This document shows, in pieces, positions 22,000 through 34,339 of a stretch of DNA of 64,000 nt (position 1 is its first letter; every line of letters begins with the position of its first letter). The notes under the pieces are model-generated. The model saw nothing but the letters and a program-made list of their open reading frames with translations. It searched no databases and had not been told where the DNA came from. The position numbers and the translations under genes are program-made. Origin of the DNA: Salticus scenicus (taxonomy: Eukaryota; Arthropoda; Arachnida; Araneae; Salticidae); assembly GCA_963930645.1 (NCBI GenBank), contig OZ005652.1, positions 351,006,602-351,070,601 on the forward strand, read 5' to 3'.

Positions 22000-23042
22000 T
22001 CGTGTCTGTATAATTTTTGTCAATATTGCATTATTTTTTTGATGATGGAATACTTTTTCGTCATTGATTAGATGTTTATGATTAATACTTATTGTCTTAT
22101 ATGATGGGGCTCGTTAAGTATGACAATCCATCTTTGTTGTATGACAGGTAATTAGCGATGCTTTGCGAATGTTGTCAGGTCATGTAATATCAATGATTAC
22201 TAATTTCTTGACATCAACCATTTATTATTTCATTATTTTTATTATCTAACTATTTAATTCTACCTTTCCAGATATGACAGTTAATGCTAGATGATTTCAG
22301 TGTGTTTATTTTATTTTGATGATATGTTGATTGTAATAAAATAAATGTATTTAACTAAGCATATAATAATAATAATAATAATAATAAACTTTTAAAAGAT
22401 TTGATTTGAAACGTTTTCTATAACGTAGCAATTTGAACCAAAAACCAATTATATGGACATTCGTGGCTGAAGTTGTTAATTGAACAAAAAATTCCATCTA
22501 TTAAGTCTGTTAGAAATAAATTCTGTTATAACAGTAAATCTATGTAAAGTCAGTTAAGCGCTTGAAATGAGCAATGATAAAAAAAATCAAAAACCATTTG
22601 TAATTATTTTACAAAACAATGTAATTCGGGATGAAGGAACATTAAAAATATCTTACGTGATCTCTATTTTTTTACTTTTTTTTTATTACTATTTAATTTC
22701 TGTAAAAAAAAAATAAAATAAATAAATAAATGAATGTAGATATTTTAAATCTTTTTTATAACAAAACTGCATTATATCTAACTTTTTAAGCAATAAAAAG
22801 ATTTTTACAAGCTGGGGTTTATTGATGAATAGCTTTTTATATTGTATACTGGCTGGCATTGGCCGCTTCGTTGGTCACTATTTTTAAATGAACCTTTTTT
22901 TATAATAATAAGTCTCTATATTTTAATTTGTATATTTATTAATAAGCGTCTAAAACATAAAGAGTTTTTGCTTGCTAAAACGAATTATATTTAAACAATT
23001 CGTTTGTGAAACGTAACCCTCGTATGGCAACACTTGTAAAAA
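22000..23042. other. AT-rich stretch without a recognisable gene
   Basis: It holds short (AAT)n runs (22365-22386) and A/T-rich text. No transposon ends or coding similarity were seen. Confidence 0.5.
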
Positions 23043-24367
23043 CTAATTGAGATAGGTGGACTATGCTCAGTTCCCCATCACATTTATGTCCTCATAAATT
23101 TCTAGTACGAGACATATTATAATCATGTTAAAAGAAATAAATTTGACCAAAGCTTTATACAGTGACAGAACGAAATCCCCGCCTAATAGGCTATCCACCG
23201 TTCACTTCGATACATTTATCTTATTCTAATCTATTAATTTATTTTATCAGGGTCAATTCCGTTGTTTAGTTTTCATGCTACTATTTCCAATGCAACAATC
23301 CTCAAAATTCAGATTTATATGAAAAATTTTCAATTTCGCTATGTTGATAAAATCGTAAATTACGAATAATTTACGAAATTTTCCTATTAGAATATTTTTA
23401 TTCAATCATGTTCAAACAAATATCATAAATGTAATTTTGAAAATGTCTACTGTATTTATGATCCTCAAAATGGACGTTTATGCTCAATTTTGCCTTATTC
23501 TGACATGTTAAGTAAATCGTAAATTGCAAATAACTTACGAATTTTTTTAATTGGAAAAATCATAGTCTATGATATTCATGCCAGTATCCAAAATAATATT
23601 TAAAAAGTGGTTTGACATCTTTACGATGAGTTATCCCTTAAGATTGATGTTTATGTGAAATTTTGCTCTATTCTGCCTTGTTAGGAAATTCGTAAATTTC
23701 CAATAACTTACGAAATTTTTATATTGGAAACTTCATAGTCATTAATATTCATGCCAGCGTCCTAAAAAATATTTCAAAAGTAGTCTGGACATCTTTACGA
23801 TGAAAATATCTCTCAAAATTGACATTTATGTGAAATTTTGCCCTATACTGCCATTTTAAGAAATGCGTAAATTTCCAACAACTTGCGAAATTTACAAAGT
23901 AGCATATTTATAGTTACTGATGTTCATTCCGGCATCAAAACTGATATTTTAAAACTGGTCTGACATTTTTACAGTAAAATGTTTCCATTTAATGCACATT
24001 TAACTGAAATTTTGTCCTATTCTCCCATATTAAGAAAATCGTAAATTTCTAATAACTTACGAAGTTTTTTAATTCGAATGTTGTAAATGAATAGGGTTCT
24101 TGCCAGTATCGAAAGTAATATTTTAAAACTGATCTGACCTCTCTGCGACAATTTGTTCTTGAGATATCGTGTACACAGACTAACATACTAACGGACTAAC
24201 ACACTAACGGACTAACAAACTAACAGACACCCTACAGATGGACACCATACAAATTTTGTCATTTTCGCATTCCTCACGCCGGAAAACATGTAAAAAAGTC
24301 AAAAACCGAGGTCGAAAATTTTCACGATTACCTTAAGTTCCCCATACTTTTAGAATGATGGGGAGCT
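23043..24367 (-). mobile_element. Helentron-like (HINE) element, family D (same family as the 3.4-5.8 kb palindrome)
   Basis: Read on the minus strand, the 5' hairpin is AGCTCCCCAT/ATGGGGAACT (24336-24367). It is followed by 'GAAAATTTTCGACCTCGG', 'TTTACATGTTTTCCGGCG', and a TGTCC/GTCTGT/TTAGT microsatellite-like tract near 24170-24240, with 'GATATCTCAAGAACAAATTG' next. The five 170-bp units follow. The 3' end has GATGGGGAACT (inverse of the 5' arm) and a stem TGAGCATAG...CTATCTCA, ending in TTAG. No protein is encoded. Confidence 0.75.
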
Positions 24368-25246
24368 AAAAAAGTTGTTTCTCCATCGCTGATAAATAAA
24401 ATCTGCGCACAGTTATAGTAAAGAATAGCAATCTCCTGTATGAAAATGCACGTTTGCAGCGAATAACTTCTAAGAAATGATGTCAGTTTCAAAGACGATA
24501 GTACTTTATTTGAGAAATTTTTCTGGAAGTGACGTCATTCTAACAAGTTATAAAAATTATTTTGATTTTATTTATATTCGAACACTATGTCATTTTGACG
24601 CATTGACGGTGAAATTTTTAAATTACATGCATGAGGGTTTCACGAAAGCGTAATTTTAGAATGCTTTTTAATCATTTCATCACTTTTTATTAAGAATTTT
24701 TAAAAAATGAAAATTTCAATACAAGAAAATTTTATAACAAACCAATAAGTCAACTACAGTAAAGTATCCGTTATAAATAATCAATGGTTATTCTAAAATA
24801 TACTCTAAAGCTTTTAGGAATACAATAATTCAATAATTATTCAATAGTTTGAATAGTTTCGAGATAGTTTGAATGAAGTTCAGTACAGTTCAGTATTGTA
24901 TAAAAGGAAGAAATGTCTAAAATATATTCCACTGCAGTCAGTGTGATGTAAAACGTACAATATTTTCATAAGTAGAAAAAAGCATGATATGCAATTGAAT
25001 GAATAAAACTAAATAAAATTTATTATTTTATTAATCCTCAGTAAACAATTATAAAATTTCTATGCGCGAATAAATGTAAAATATTTATGCTATATATTTA
25101 AATTCTAAAACAACATTGTTTAATAATTATATACTGTATTTTTATTTATTTTTTAACACGCTTTTATTAGCTTCACCTGTATGTTTGTATCCGCTCTGGA
25201 AGCAAACAAAAAATTTATATTGTAAAAAAAGACTTTCCCTACGTGA

Positions 25247-25316
25247 ACGGCGTGGCGTTGAAGTATAGCTCCGCGCTACGAACCTAAAGGTCTAGCGTTC
25301 GGTCCCAGTCAGGGAG
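25247..25316 (+). tRNA. tRNA-like unit, left palindrome arm (tRNA-derived SINE or pseudogene)
   Basis: An A-box-like GGCGTTGAAGTATAGC and a B-box-like GCGTTCGGTCCC are spaced as in tRNA genes. The GCGCTACGAACC...GGTCTAGC middle resembles an anticodon arm. Acceptor pairing is poor and the B box departs from GGTTCGANTCC, so it is unlikely to be functional. Confidence 0.45.
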
Positions 25317-25784
25317 ATTTTTTAAAAATGGTTTTTGTTTAATTCTAAATTATTTTAATTAAAGATTTAAATGTATGTAAATATTATGGTGTGTCACTCA
25401 CATGGTTTTCTTTTACCCTGCATTTTAATACTAAGATAGATATTTTGTGCTTTTTAGTTCACATTTCTATAAAAGCGTGTTCTTTAATTTTTTAAAACTA
25501 TAATATTATTACTCTCTATGTTTCGAAATTTTTCACCTTTTGACAACATAAGAAGCCATTTTCTCTTACGCCATGTCTTCACTAACGCTAATAATATTAT
25601 AGTTTTAAAAAATTAAAGAACACGCTTTTATAGAAATGTGAACTAAAAAGCACAAAATATCTATCTTAGTATTAAAATGCAGGGTAAGAGAAAATCGTGT
25701 GAGTGACACACCATAATATTTAAATACATTTAAATCTTTAATTAAAATAATTTAGAATTAAACAAAAACCATTTTTAAAAAATC

Positions 25785-25852
25785 TCCCCTGACTGGGCTC
25801 GAACGCTAGACCTTTAGGTTCGTAGCGCGGCACTTTACCTCACAGCCACGGC
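25785..25852 (-). tRNA. tRNA-like unit, right palindrome arm
   Basis: This is the inverted copy of the unit at 25247-25316. Here the boxes are closer to consensus: TGGCTGTGAGG and GCGTTCGAGCCC. Flanking GCCG...CAGGGG could form only a partial acceptor stem. Confidence 0.5.
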
Positions 25853-25999
25853 GTTCACGTACGGAAAGTCTTTTTTTCAATGTAGATTTTTTGTTTGCTC
25901 CCAGAGCGGTTACAAACAAACATATATACAGGTGAAGTTAATAAAAGCGTGTTAAAAATAAATTATACCTATAACAATAAATATAAGCACCCAAAAACA

Positions 26000-26269
26000 A
26001 AAAAAGAAAAATATCTTAAAATAATAATAATAATAATAGTGAGGTAACTAATGAGGTAACTAAAATTAAAATAGGCATTGTAATAAATAAAATGCACATA
26101 CTATTCTATGATGGGGAACAAAGGAAAATTTCTCTCTTAAAATGACAGTTTGCAGGATTTTTTTTTTTTTTTTTTTTTTTTAAAGACTAATATCTTATTA
26201 AAAAAAAAAAATCAGCGATTTAAATTTTGTGCAGTAGACACAGGTACAAAAAAATATCCCTCCCCCTGA

Positions 26270-26305
<36 letters not shown>

Positions 26306-27102
26306 CTTTATAAACAATAAGTTGCGAGTGTAATGCACCACTGAAAACTGCTGTACTTTCTTATTGCCGGCTTCGGTGATAAAAATATAAATTCCCCCTT
26401 CCCCAATAAGAAATTTAAATCTTAGTAAAAATCATTGTGAATTTAAAATACAATCCAAGCAACTGATGATCACATATTGAAATACATATGCAATGTTAAC
26501 ATTAATAATAAATACCTATTAATTGAAATATAAAAATTAAATCTTTTACACATACCTGAATATAAATAATGAAACTTAAAACACGAGAAAAAGAGAATGG
26601 TTTTCTACAATATTGCAGTGTAGATTTAAAAACAAGCTTTCAAAACATGACACTGGTGAAGCGATTGCAAATCTTCGAGCAAAGACGACATATCCCTATT
26701 ACGTCAAATAAAAATCCCTATTTTACTTGTGATAAATATTCTCCATTGAATTTTTTTTTTCTTTGCATCATTTTTAACTTCCATTCAACTTACAACAAAA
26801 ACCGGTCTCCTATTTCAAGGGTAGCTAGGAAAAAAAAACTATTACTTGCTTTGCAATAGATATTTCATGTTTTTTTTTTTTTTTTCCTTTCTTTTTAAAA
26901 ACAATAGAAATTTAATTTATACAGAATACGTTTGTCGCTTCGTTCTCAGAAAGACAATGAAAATCTTCCTGCCCAATAGTTATTTAGAAAAAAAAAAAAA
27001 AAAAAAATCGAAATATATTTCTCACAAGGCTCGAAAAGCAGAAATTGCTTTAAGTGTTAAAATAATAAGTCTGTTCGGTATGACCAATGACTCATTCTTT
27101 AA

Positions 27103-27133
<31 letters not shown>

Positions 27134-27390
27134 CGTTTTCACATTAGGAAAATTCACAGCCGTTAAAATTAATACTCGTTTTCTAAAAATTAATTATTTA
27201 AAATTTTTATTTAGAAATGCGAAAAATTAACTAAGTGCATTTTTCTCTTTTTTTTTTTTTTAAGCTGTAAAATGCAATATAAAAATTTTAAACAATGTAT
27301 TTTTGGAATTTAATGGTTGTAAACTGGAGAAGGAGAAATTGTAAGAGGTATAAAGGAACTTTAAGATATATAAATAAAAATAATATTATA
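26000..27390. other. AT-rich stretch, no supported gene
   Basis: Long T- and A-runs stand at 26159-26180, 26271-26302, 26869-26885, 26991-27006 and 27104-27133. The open frames at 26569-26859 and 26846-27166 cross several homopolymers and have no recognisable domain. A more balanced core at 26630-26710 was examined on both strands without a match to any family that I know. Confidence 0.5.
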
Positions 27391-27429
27391 GTTTTAAAAA
27401 ATTAAAGAACACGCTTTAATTTACTTTCC

Positions 27430-27660
27430 TTATTTTAAATAAATGTAATTTTTATTGTTCACGTTTTTTTTTTTTTTTTTTTTTTTGTCGAAAAAATAAT
27501 GATAATTTTTTTGGCAACAATTAAATTAAGGAATAATATTAAATATTTTAAATAAATGTAATTTTTATTGTTCACATTTTTTTTTTTTTTTTTCTGTCCA
27601 AAAAATAATGATAATTTTTTTTGGCAACAATTAAATTAAGGATTAAAATTAAATGGCCAA
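27430..27660. repeat. Tandem pair of units of about 110 bp
   Basis: 'AAATAAATGTAATTTTTATT' followed by GTTCAC, a T-run, 'AAAATAATGATAATTTTTTT', 'GGCAACAATTAAATTAAGG' occurs at about 27435-27530 and again at 27548-27650. Confidence 0.8.
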
Positions 27661-27939
27661 TTTATCAGTAATTAGAAGGTTTTTATTTTAACATTTTAAT
27701 TAATTAAAAGAAAACTAAAACAAAATTCGAAAATCGGGCTTCGAGGTGCATCAGGAGAGGTCATTACGAACCACCATGCAAATTTTTGTAGCTCAGCCAT
27801 CAGCCGTTTTCTTAAAAAGCTCTGGAAACCATACACAATGGTTTTTTGTTTGAGATATGAAGGATTTTGTGCAATCACGTTTTGCTCCCAGAGAAGTTAC
27901 AAACATACATACATACAGGTGAAGCTAATATAAGCGTGT

Positions 27940-28410
27940 TAAAAACGGGATTTTCTTCAATATAGCATTAAAAAAAAAAATGTTTTTTTTTTTTTTTTTG
28001 TATTTATAATTCGAATAATTAATCATTCCTTATTCACATAGTTTGTAAATAACACAAGCCTGTGAAATCGTACTTTTCAATTTTTTTTATGTACCACTTC
28101 TTTGTGTGTATATTATTTTTTGATACTCTATATTCAGAAATACTTGCCTTTTCTTCCTATCATGTAGGGATTTTTCACAAAGTAACGGGTGATGATAGAA
28201 AAATGGTTTATAGAGGCTGTAATAACATCGGAATTATTTATAAATATAAAATTAGTGCTTGACAGATGAAACAATTTCTTTTTAACAAACATTCATTCAT
28301 GAACATTTTATAAAAGTGATCACAAGTGTAGTCTTAATAATTCAAAACCATTAAAAATTCTGTCAATAACAGAATTTAGTTTAGTACGGAGAACTATTAA
28401 TCTAAATCTG
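27940..28410. repeat. Paralogue of the 19.8-20.5 kb repeat, lacking the MITE
   Basis: It is collinear with 19800-20490, including 'CTTGCCTTTTCTTCCTATC', 'GCTTGACAGATGAAACAATT' and 'AAAAATTCTGTCAATAACAG'. It supplies the unoccupied TA site for the insertion at 20083-20319. Confidence 0.85.
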
Positions 28411-28733
28411 TAAAATTTTTATTTTTATTTTTATTTTTTTAATTTTTAATTTATTTTTTATCCAATTTTTTTTCCCCCGTAAAACTGGACCACGTATTTT
28501 TTAAAATGACTGAAACGAATTAAAATTAAGTTTTGTTACCTAAATTTTACATTTTAGTTAATTTTAAAAAATCTATTTGCCGTGTTGAAAAACTGTTTGC
28601 ACCCTTGGATTCAGAAAAATCACCCCTTTAGGTTTGTTACGATAGGACTGATATTTCTAATTTATTTTGATGTTACACAAAACTGGTCTACGAAAAATAC
28701 TGATTGGTACTAATAGTCCTCCGTCCTAAAAAA
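28381..28733. mobile_element. MITE with TTAGNACGGAGNACTATTA ends
   Basis: The left end TTAGTACGGAGAACTATTAA and the right end (complement) TTAGGACGGAGGACTATTAG form inverted repeats of about 20 bp. The related copy at 56890-57183 has TTTAGGACGGAGGACTATTA and TTTAGCACGGAGCACTATTA ends. The interior is AT-rich and shares 'GTCTACGAAA' and 'GTTACC' text. The superfamily is unknown and no clear target duplication was identified. Confidence 0.6.
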
Positions 28734-30487
28734 ATACATTAAAATAGGCTATCATTCTATTTTAAATGTGTTTCTTTACGTACAATATTCCATTAGGCTT
28801 TTTCACTTATGAAAGACGGGGGGAGGGGGGGGTTGATTCTCTATGCAGCATCATACATTAATCTGCTAATATATTAACTCTCCATCGTCCCTGAAACCTC
28901 CTTTACATTTCATTGATGTCTTGATGAAATAGCTAACTTTGTTCTTCATTCACATCACCCAAATTTTTTCGAGAGATAACTGAGATGGGAGATGAAAAAA
29001 TGAACTTGAAGCTCAAAAAATCCCATTTTTTGTCAAAACTGTATGTGATGGAATTTTTTTAATAGATTTTTTTTTAAACCAGCATCCACACCCTACCCAG
29101 ACAGCACATCACCTCCCCAGGATATCTTCAAGATGTCTTCTGGATGAAAAGACATCCTAGAAACGTCCTTAAGATGTACTGTGGATAAGTTAAGCCTAAC
29201 TGTGCTGTTAGGGTAACAACACACTTGTCCACAGAAAATCCCGAGGATGTCAATAGGATTTCCCTTTTGTCCACAGGACATCCTGAGGATGCCTTTTGGA
29301 GAAGATGTGTTGTTAGGGACAAATACACCAGAAAAACACATCATCTTGAAGAAAAACATTTCATAGCAGGCCTGTGCAATTAATGGTTTGTAAATTAAGG
29401 TAAAAAGCGCATCTAATTTATAAGTAAACTCAATATGTTATTAACATTCTTTATGCATGTTATAATATTCTTTTTGCACAATATTAAGTAGTTACTCCAA
29501 AAATAAAGACAATTCTAGTGATGCAACCCTTTTTTTTTTAATTAAATAAGTTTTAGAACCTATCTTCTCCTACAATTTGTTACTTTTTTCAACTATATTT
29601 TTAATGTTCTTTATATTGTACGCTATAATATTAAGGTTTGGATGACTAAAAAGTTAAAATGCGAGAGAGAATAAATTAATAATACATTGATTCATAAAAA
29701 ATAAATAAATAAACAAATAAACAAATGAAACGTTGTTTCATAATTAAAAGTTCAAAAAATGATTAAATTTTCTTTTTTCTTTTCTTTTTTTTTTTTTAAC
29801 TTTTGATTTTACTTTGAATCCGATCCTTAATTTAATAAAATTTACTATAATAACAGCTAGAAAAACAAACCAAGTCTATTGAGAAAAACATATGAGTGAT
29901 TATCCTATAAGTATTTTCCTGCTACGAATTAGGGAAGAAATAAAAATAAAATTTTATTTTATATATATATATTAATAAATACAACAACTGATACAAAGTA
30001 ATATGAAGCATTTTGGCATGACTTTTAAACAGTATTAAAAGTTATATCTTATAAATGAAATTGGGGTTCAATGTTGCTACTATTCCCAAGAATATTACTT
30101 TATAATACAAAATTTTAATGCACACTTTTAATTAAATTGCTTATTTTTTCGATCATGCTTAAATACATTTTCGCTATTTCGTTATAAATATGCGAACAAA
30201 TATTTCATTCGCTGAAATACATATTATTTTAAAATAGCCTAGTTCAATTTTAACAAAATCCTCTTTGAACAACATATTTGAAAATTCAAATGAGCTCTGT
30301 TATATAAGACAGTAGGGAAATACAAACAGTGGTACAACAATTTTCTATCCCAAATCAATAAAAAATATAGTTTGATTTACAATAATAAAATTTGTTTTAT
30401 ATTTTGAGACATAAACTTCTGTTTCGGCAGGTATCTTTTCTAAAACATACATGTCTTTATGCTTAAAAAAGTTTAAAAAAAAAAAAA
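28734..30487. other. Mostly AT-rich; GC-balanced repeat at 29088-29350
   Basis: The only notable part is 29088-29350. There CAGGATATCTTCAAGATGTC, GACATCCT...GGATGTC and 'CAGGACATCCTGAGGATGCC' repeat in both orientations around TTAGGGTAACAACACA/TGTTGTTAGGGAC. It keeps two overlapping minus frames open. It looks like a dispersed repeat built of short palindromic GACATCC/GGATGTC blocks. Its family is not known to me. Confidence 0.5.
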
Positions 30488-30724
30488 TGTAAAAAATGAA
30501 GAAAAAATGCAAATAATGTGAAGGTATTTGGAACAATCCCAGCCTAAAAAGTCTTAAAAAAAAAAAAAAACTATTAAAATGAAGAAAACTGCAGATATTT
30601 GGAACAACAATAAGTTTAAGGGGGAAAATTTGTATCGGGGGGGGGGGAGGAAATTTCCTGCAAATTTTTTTTTGTTCCCAACTACCTTTAGTATATCTGC
30701 AGATTTTCGCTGTAAATAGAAGCG

Positions 30725-31010
30725 TCTTAAATTCAGACAGAAATGTGTCTGAAATGTCAATTCAGACATTTAAATGTCTGAAACACTTACGCATGCAAAA
30801 TTTCAGACGCATGTGCTGTCTTAAATTAAGACACGTAAGTGTCTTTTTTATAAATGAGCTGAGATAGGTGTCTGAATAAGGTTGATATGTCTGAAATTAA
30901 GACATATGACATTTTAGACACATAAAATTTCAGACATTTTACAATTTAGGCACATAAAAATTCAGACATTACAAATTTCAGACACTTAGAAATTCAGACA
31001 TTTGTATAAC
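30725..31010. repeat. Cluster of short TTCAGACAY motifs in both orientations
   Basis: At least 15 copies of CAGACA/TGTCTG in the context AAATTTCAGACA or TGTCTGAAAT lie within 290 bp, many 16-24 bp apart. Some pair as palindromes, for example CAGACATTTAAATGTCTG. The order is irregular, so it is neither a simple satellite nor a CRISPR-like array. Confidence 0.8.
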
Positions 31011-31386
31011 TTAACAAATTTTCCATATGAAATCTACTTTAAGCGGCAAGCATATCCTGCTTTAATATTTTTTTAACAAATAAATTTGATATTATTTTAT
31101 ATAATATAAGTAGTTAACTTATTTAAAATACCTAGACGCGAAACTTATTCGGTTAAAAGTTAAAAAAGAAAGTTGATTTTTATTTAAAGTTCTCACATGT
31201 AATAAATAAATAAATAAATATATATATTAAGATAAACGAAGCATGTATCTTGTAGCTAAGAAACGAATTCGTAACTATACATTCTTAAACAATTTGTGCA
31301 TAATTGATTTTTTTTCGCATTTTAATTATTTTATTTTCCCTACACTTCAAAATGTAAAAGGACAATTTTTTTGATTGCATGTACAT

Positions 31387-31424
<38 letters not shown>

Positions 31425-31654
31425 AAATACCACTTTAAAAAAAAAATCGTTTAAAATCCATAGTCTACAATTTTTTCATATTTATTACGCATTTTACAAA
31501 AAAATTCTAAACCTCCACACATGAAATTTAAGATAATAATATGTATTAATCTTTAGCTCTTATGGACAGTTTTATTGCGAAGACGTAAAACTTAGATTTG
31601 TTTTACGGATACTAAAATATATATTTCCTTATACAAACAACGTTCTGTGCGAAT

Positions 31655-31725
31655 ACCGATGGCTTGATTGGGAAGACGCTCGACTGTGAATCCATTGATT
31701 GTCGGTTCGACTCCCGGCGAGGGCA
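31655..31725 (+). tRNA. tRNA-like unit with a perfect B box
   Basis: An A-box-like TGGCTTGATTGGG (31660-31672) and the B box GGTTCGACTCC (31704-31714) are spaced as in tRNAs. The putative anticodon loop CTGTGAA would give GTG (His). The acceptor stem does not pair convincingly. It is most likely a tRNA-derived SINE head or pseudogene. Confidence 0.5.
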
Positions 31726-32639
31726 ACGGTTACTGCATTTGTAAAAATTATTAATGCTTTTTTTTTATGCTCTAGGTTATTCTAAAATCTTTTTCACAGG
31801 TAAACAGTATAACACTCATCTTTTCATTTATTTATTTATGAAAAATATTCACTGTAGACAGGATCAAAGATGGCGGGATTTCAGACGTTTCGAGTGTGAA
31901 ACGATGTGCCTTTTAAGACACTTTCTAGCATCTTAAAATTAAACACTCATTTCAGACACTTGTATTTACAGTGTTCTGCAGTTTCTCTTTATTTTTACAG
32001 TTTTTTTAAAGACTTTTTAAGCTGGGATTGTTTCAAATACCTTCACATTATCTGCATTTTTTCTTAACTTTTTACAGTTTTTTTGAAGACTTTTTTTAGC
32101 TGGGAACTAATTTCAAAAGATCAATAACTAGGCGAAGGACAAGAGAAAAAAGTGACAATCTAAATAGCTAACATTTTATTAGAATTAAATTTACACCCCT
32201 TTTCTTGAAAATACTTTTTGAAACTGTTGATCGACAGTACAGAGTACATTTAACACACATATACATACACAAAGAAAAACTATAAAATACATCGTACAGA
32301 AATTACATTGTTTATTTTATTCCCCAAAGAACCTCCATCACCAAATAGGTTAGAATCTTTAGAATTGCTGCGTATGTGTTGCCATCTGATGACTAAGTTT
32401 AATAAGTTTTAATTGCAAAAAACTAGTTTCTCATCTTATCATTGGCTCCTTTAAATTAAACAAAATTCTATTCATCATTAATATATTTGGTAAATAATTT
32501 TAAATAGTTTTTTGTTCACTCATAAAAAAAAAATAATAATAATAAAAAAAAAATAAGAAATCATAAATTACATTATTTAACAAAGTTTTGACGAAAATTT
32601 AATGACATGAAGAATAACTATCATTAAATAAATTTTAAC

Positions 32640-32765
32640 CGAAAAGGCTGAGACGAAAGCCGCGGCCATTTCGTGAAGGAAAGGCTGCGCGAAAACGGCC
32701 TCTCGGAAATGGATTTCGCGCCAAAACGGCTGCGCCAAAACGACCGCGCCGAATCGTCCCATTCC
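32640..32765. repeat. GC-rich island of GCGCCAAAACGGC-type repeats
   Basis: In a stretch of otherwise about 25% GC, 125 bp are about 57% GC. They are built from CGAAAACGGC, GCGCCAAAACGGCTGCGCC and AAACGACCGCGCCGAAT blocks. A minus open frame of about 60 codons runs across it, but it is a frame of the repeat. The origin is unknown. Confidence 0.65.
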
Positions 32766-33617
32766 GATATTTAAATTTTACCTGTGATCATAAGAAAAGT
32801 ATTTTAAGTGAAAACATTTTAAAACTTCATGATACAAATATTACCTACTCATTGGAGAATCGCTGATATTTAAATTTTAGTAGTGAACTAAGAAAAAACC
32901 TTTAAAGTGGAAACAATTTGATGCGTTTAAAGGGACATGTACGGTTGCAATGTAAAATCTTTCTAATGTATATGCAGGGTATTTCAGAACTTTTGCTGAA
33001 AATTTAAAGGGTGATGGAACACATCTAAACAAGCAATTATTCTCATACAAAGCACATGGGCTTTAAATGCTTGTAGTGATTCGCTAGATGGAGAATGGAT
33101 TGAATGCATTGGTAATTGTGTCAAAACTAACGAACAAATTCGCACTATTATTCTGTTATAAATTAATCGAAAATAATTAATTTCTGTAAAAGAAACGCAT
33201 TTCCAGCTTACTAAACATTATTTTTTAAAATTTGAGGAGTTTTTTGTAACTTTCTGTATTCTTACATTTCTATAAATGAAACTCAATTCGAGCTTATTAA
33301 ATTATTTTTATGATTACTCATTTCGAAAGAGAGCAGTTGTTAGCTCTTAGTAGTTCACTACTTGCGTTACAACAATTCTATCAGCTAGAATAAAGAGTTA
33401 AAAGCTGTTGCCACAAGTACATAAAAACCTTTTGCAACAAAATTAATTTTAAACAAAATAATCGTTTAAAAACAAATTAGTTATTTTTGACTAATTTTCA
33501 ACAGAATAATAATGCGACCTGGTCACCATTACCATTTTAACCTAGTCACCATTGCATTGTGCATCAAGCACTATCTAGCGGAATATTAATGGAAGATTTG
33601 GCATGGGATCATAAAAA

Positions 33618-33737
33618 CAAGGCAAACAACAACGTCTAGAACGCCAAGCACTGAAGACGGTACGCAAATTGCTACCGAAACAGCTGTCTGCTTTCATATT
33701 ACTTCTTTTTGGCGTCCTATACGTTGTTGTTTGCCTT
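33618..33737. repeat. Foldback hairpin with 30-bp arms
   Basis: CAAGGCAAACAACAACGT...ACGCCAA (33618-33647) and the complement TTGGCGT...ACGTTGTTGTTTGCCTTG (33709-33737) form an imperfect 30-bp stem with a loop of about 60 bp. It could be a small MITE. Confidence 0.7.
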
Positions 33738-34089
33738 GATTTTACTATCTAGCGGTTCACTACTTGAATCCAACAATGGTTTGTACGACGAAAATTGCTC
33801 GTTTAGATGTATTGATGTATTCTAATATCTCTTATTTTTTTACCGCGAGTTCTGAAACATCTTACATATATACATATATGAATTTCTCAGATCTTCACGA
33901 AATATTGTTAGGATATAGTAGGAATGTGAAGGTATATGTTAAATAAAAAATTAGAAAATCCATATTTGCATCATTTTTTACAAAATAAATTGCACGGATA
34001 AACCTTAAACACTAAGTAATAAATGTTCCTTTTTTTATTTAGAGTAATTTGCTTTGCTCAAAAAAATAAAAGATAGAGAGAACCAATCG

Positions 34090-34240
34090 CACTGCGCTGC
34101 AAAAGAAAGAAAAAAAAATCGAGCCTTGATACCATTTTTGCTTATTCTTATGTAACATGCCCTCCTGAATCCGAATATGACTCCCATTGTGCTCAATCAC
34201 CCACCGTTTTCTCGCGACGCCAAACCCTCCCCCAATTTTT
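34090..34240 (-). repeat. Dispersed 'GGTGGGTGAT' repeat, copy 1
   Basis: A segment reading GGTGGGTGATTG...TCGGATTCAGGAGG...ATTTTNCATAAG on the minus strand is also found at 35865-35980, 61594-61700 and 62760-62925. It is therefore a dispersed repeat. All copies keep an open frame with RKRWVI and HIRIQE, but no family is known to me. Confidence 0.7.
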
Positions 34241-34339
34241 ATCACTGTTCGGTAATTTTATGGCCATGAATTTGGATTTGGATGGAGAATGGAAAAGAAT
34301 TATTTTAACATTTAAAAACAAAATATATAATTTATAATA

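Larger units (their letters stand above)
25152..25957. repeat. 800-bp palindrome carrying a tRNA-like unit in each arm
   Basis: Arms 25152-25511 and 25589-25957 are near-perfect inverted copies around a loop of about 77 bp. From outside in, each arm has TTTAACACGCTTTTATTAGC, 'TTCACCTGTATGTTTGTA', a tRNA-like unit, a GTGTCACTCACA-type Helentron 3' end and 'ATAAAAGCGTGTTCTTTAAT'. The loop resembles 19742-19815. The outer motif 'CAGGTGAAGCTAATA' also occurs once more at 27915-27940. Confidence 0.85.
30488..32078. mobile_element. Foldback-type element with 80-bp ends and a CAGACA-rich interior
   Basis: The ends 30488-30565 and 31994-32078 are inverted copies. They share GCAAATAATGTGAAGGTATT, AACAATCCCAGC and AAAAGTCTT blocks. 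Partial further copies of the end text follow at 30580-30610 and 32080-32110. The interior has the TTCAGACA array (30725-31010), a tRNA-like unit (31655-31725) and a second small TTCAGAC/AAGACAC cluster (31880-31970). No transposase is recognisable. Confidence 0.7.

Noticed and set aside
26569..26859. 96-codon plus-strand frame and a possible minus-strand donor (CAG|GTATGT) near 26553
   Set aside because: The frame crosses poly-T and poly-A runs, and its core has no recognisable motif. On the minus strand all frames upstream of the donor contain stops.
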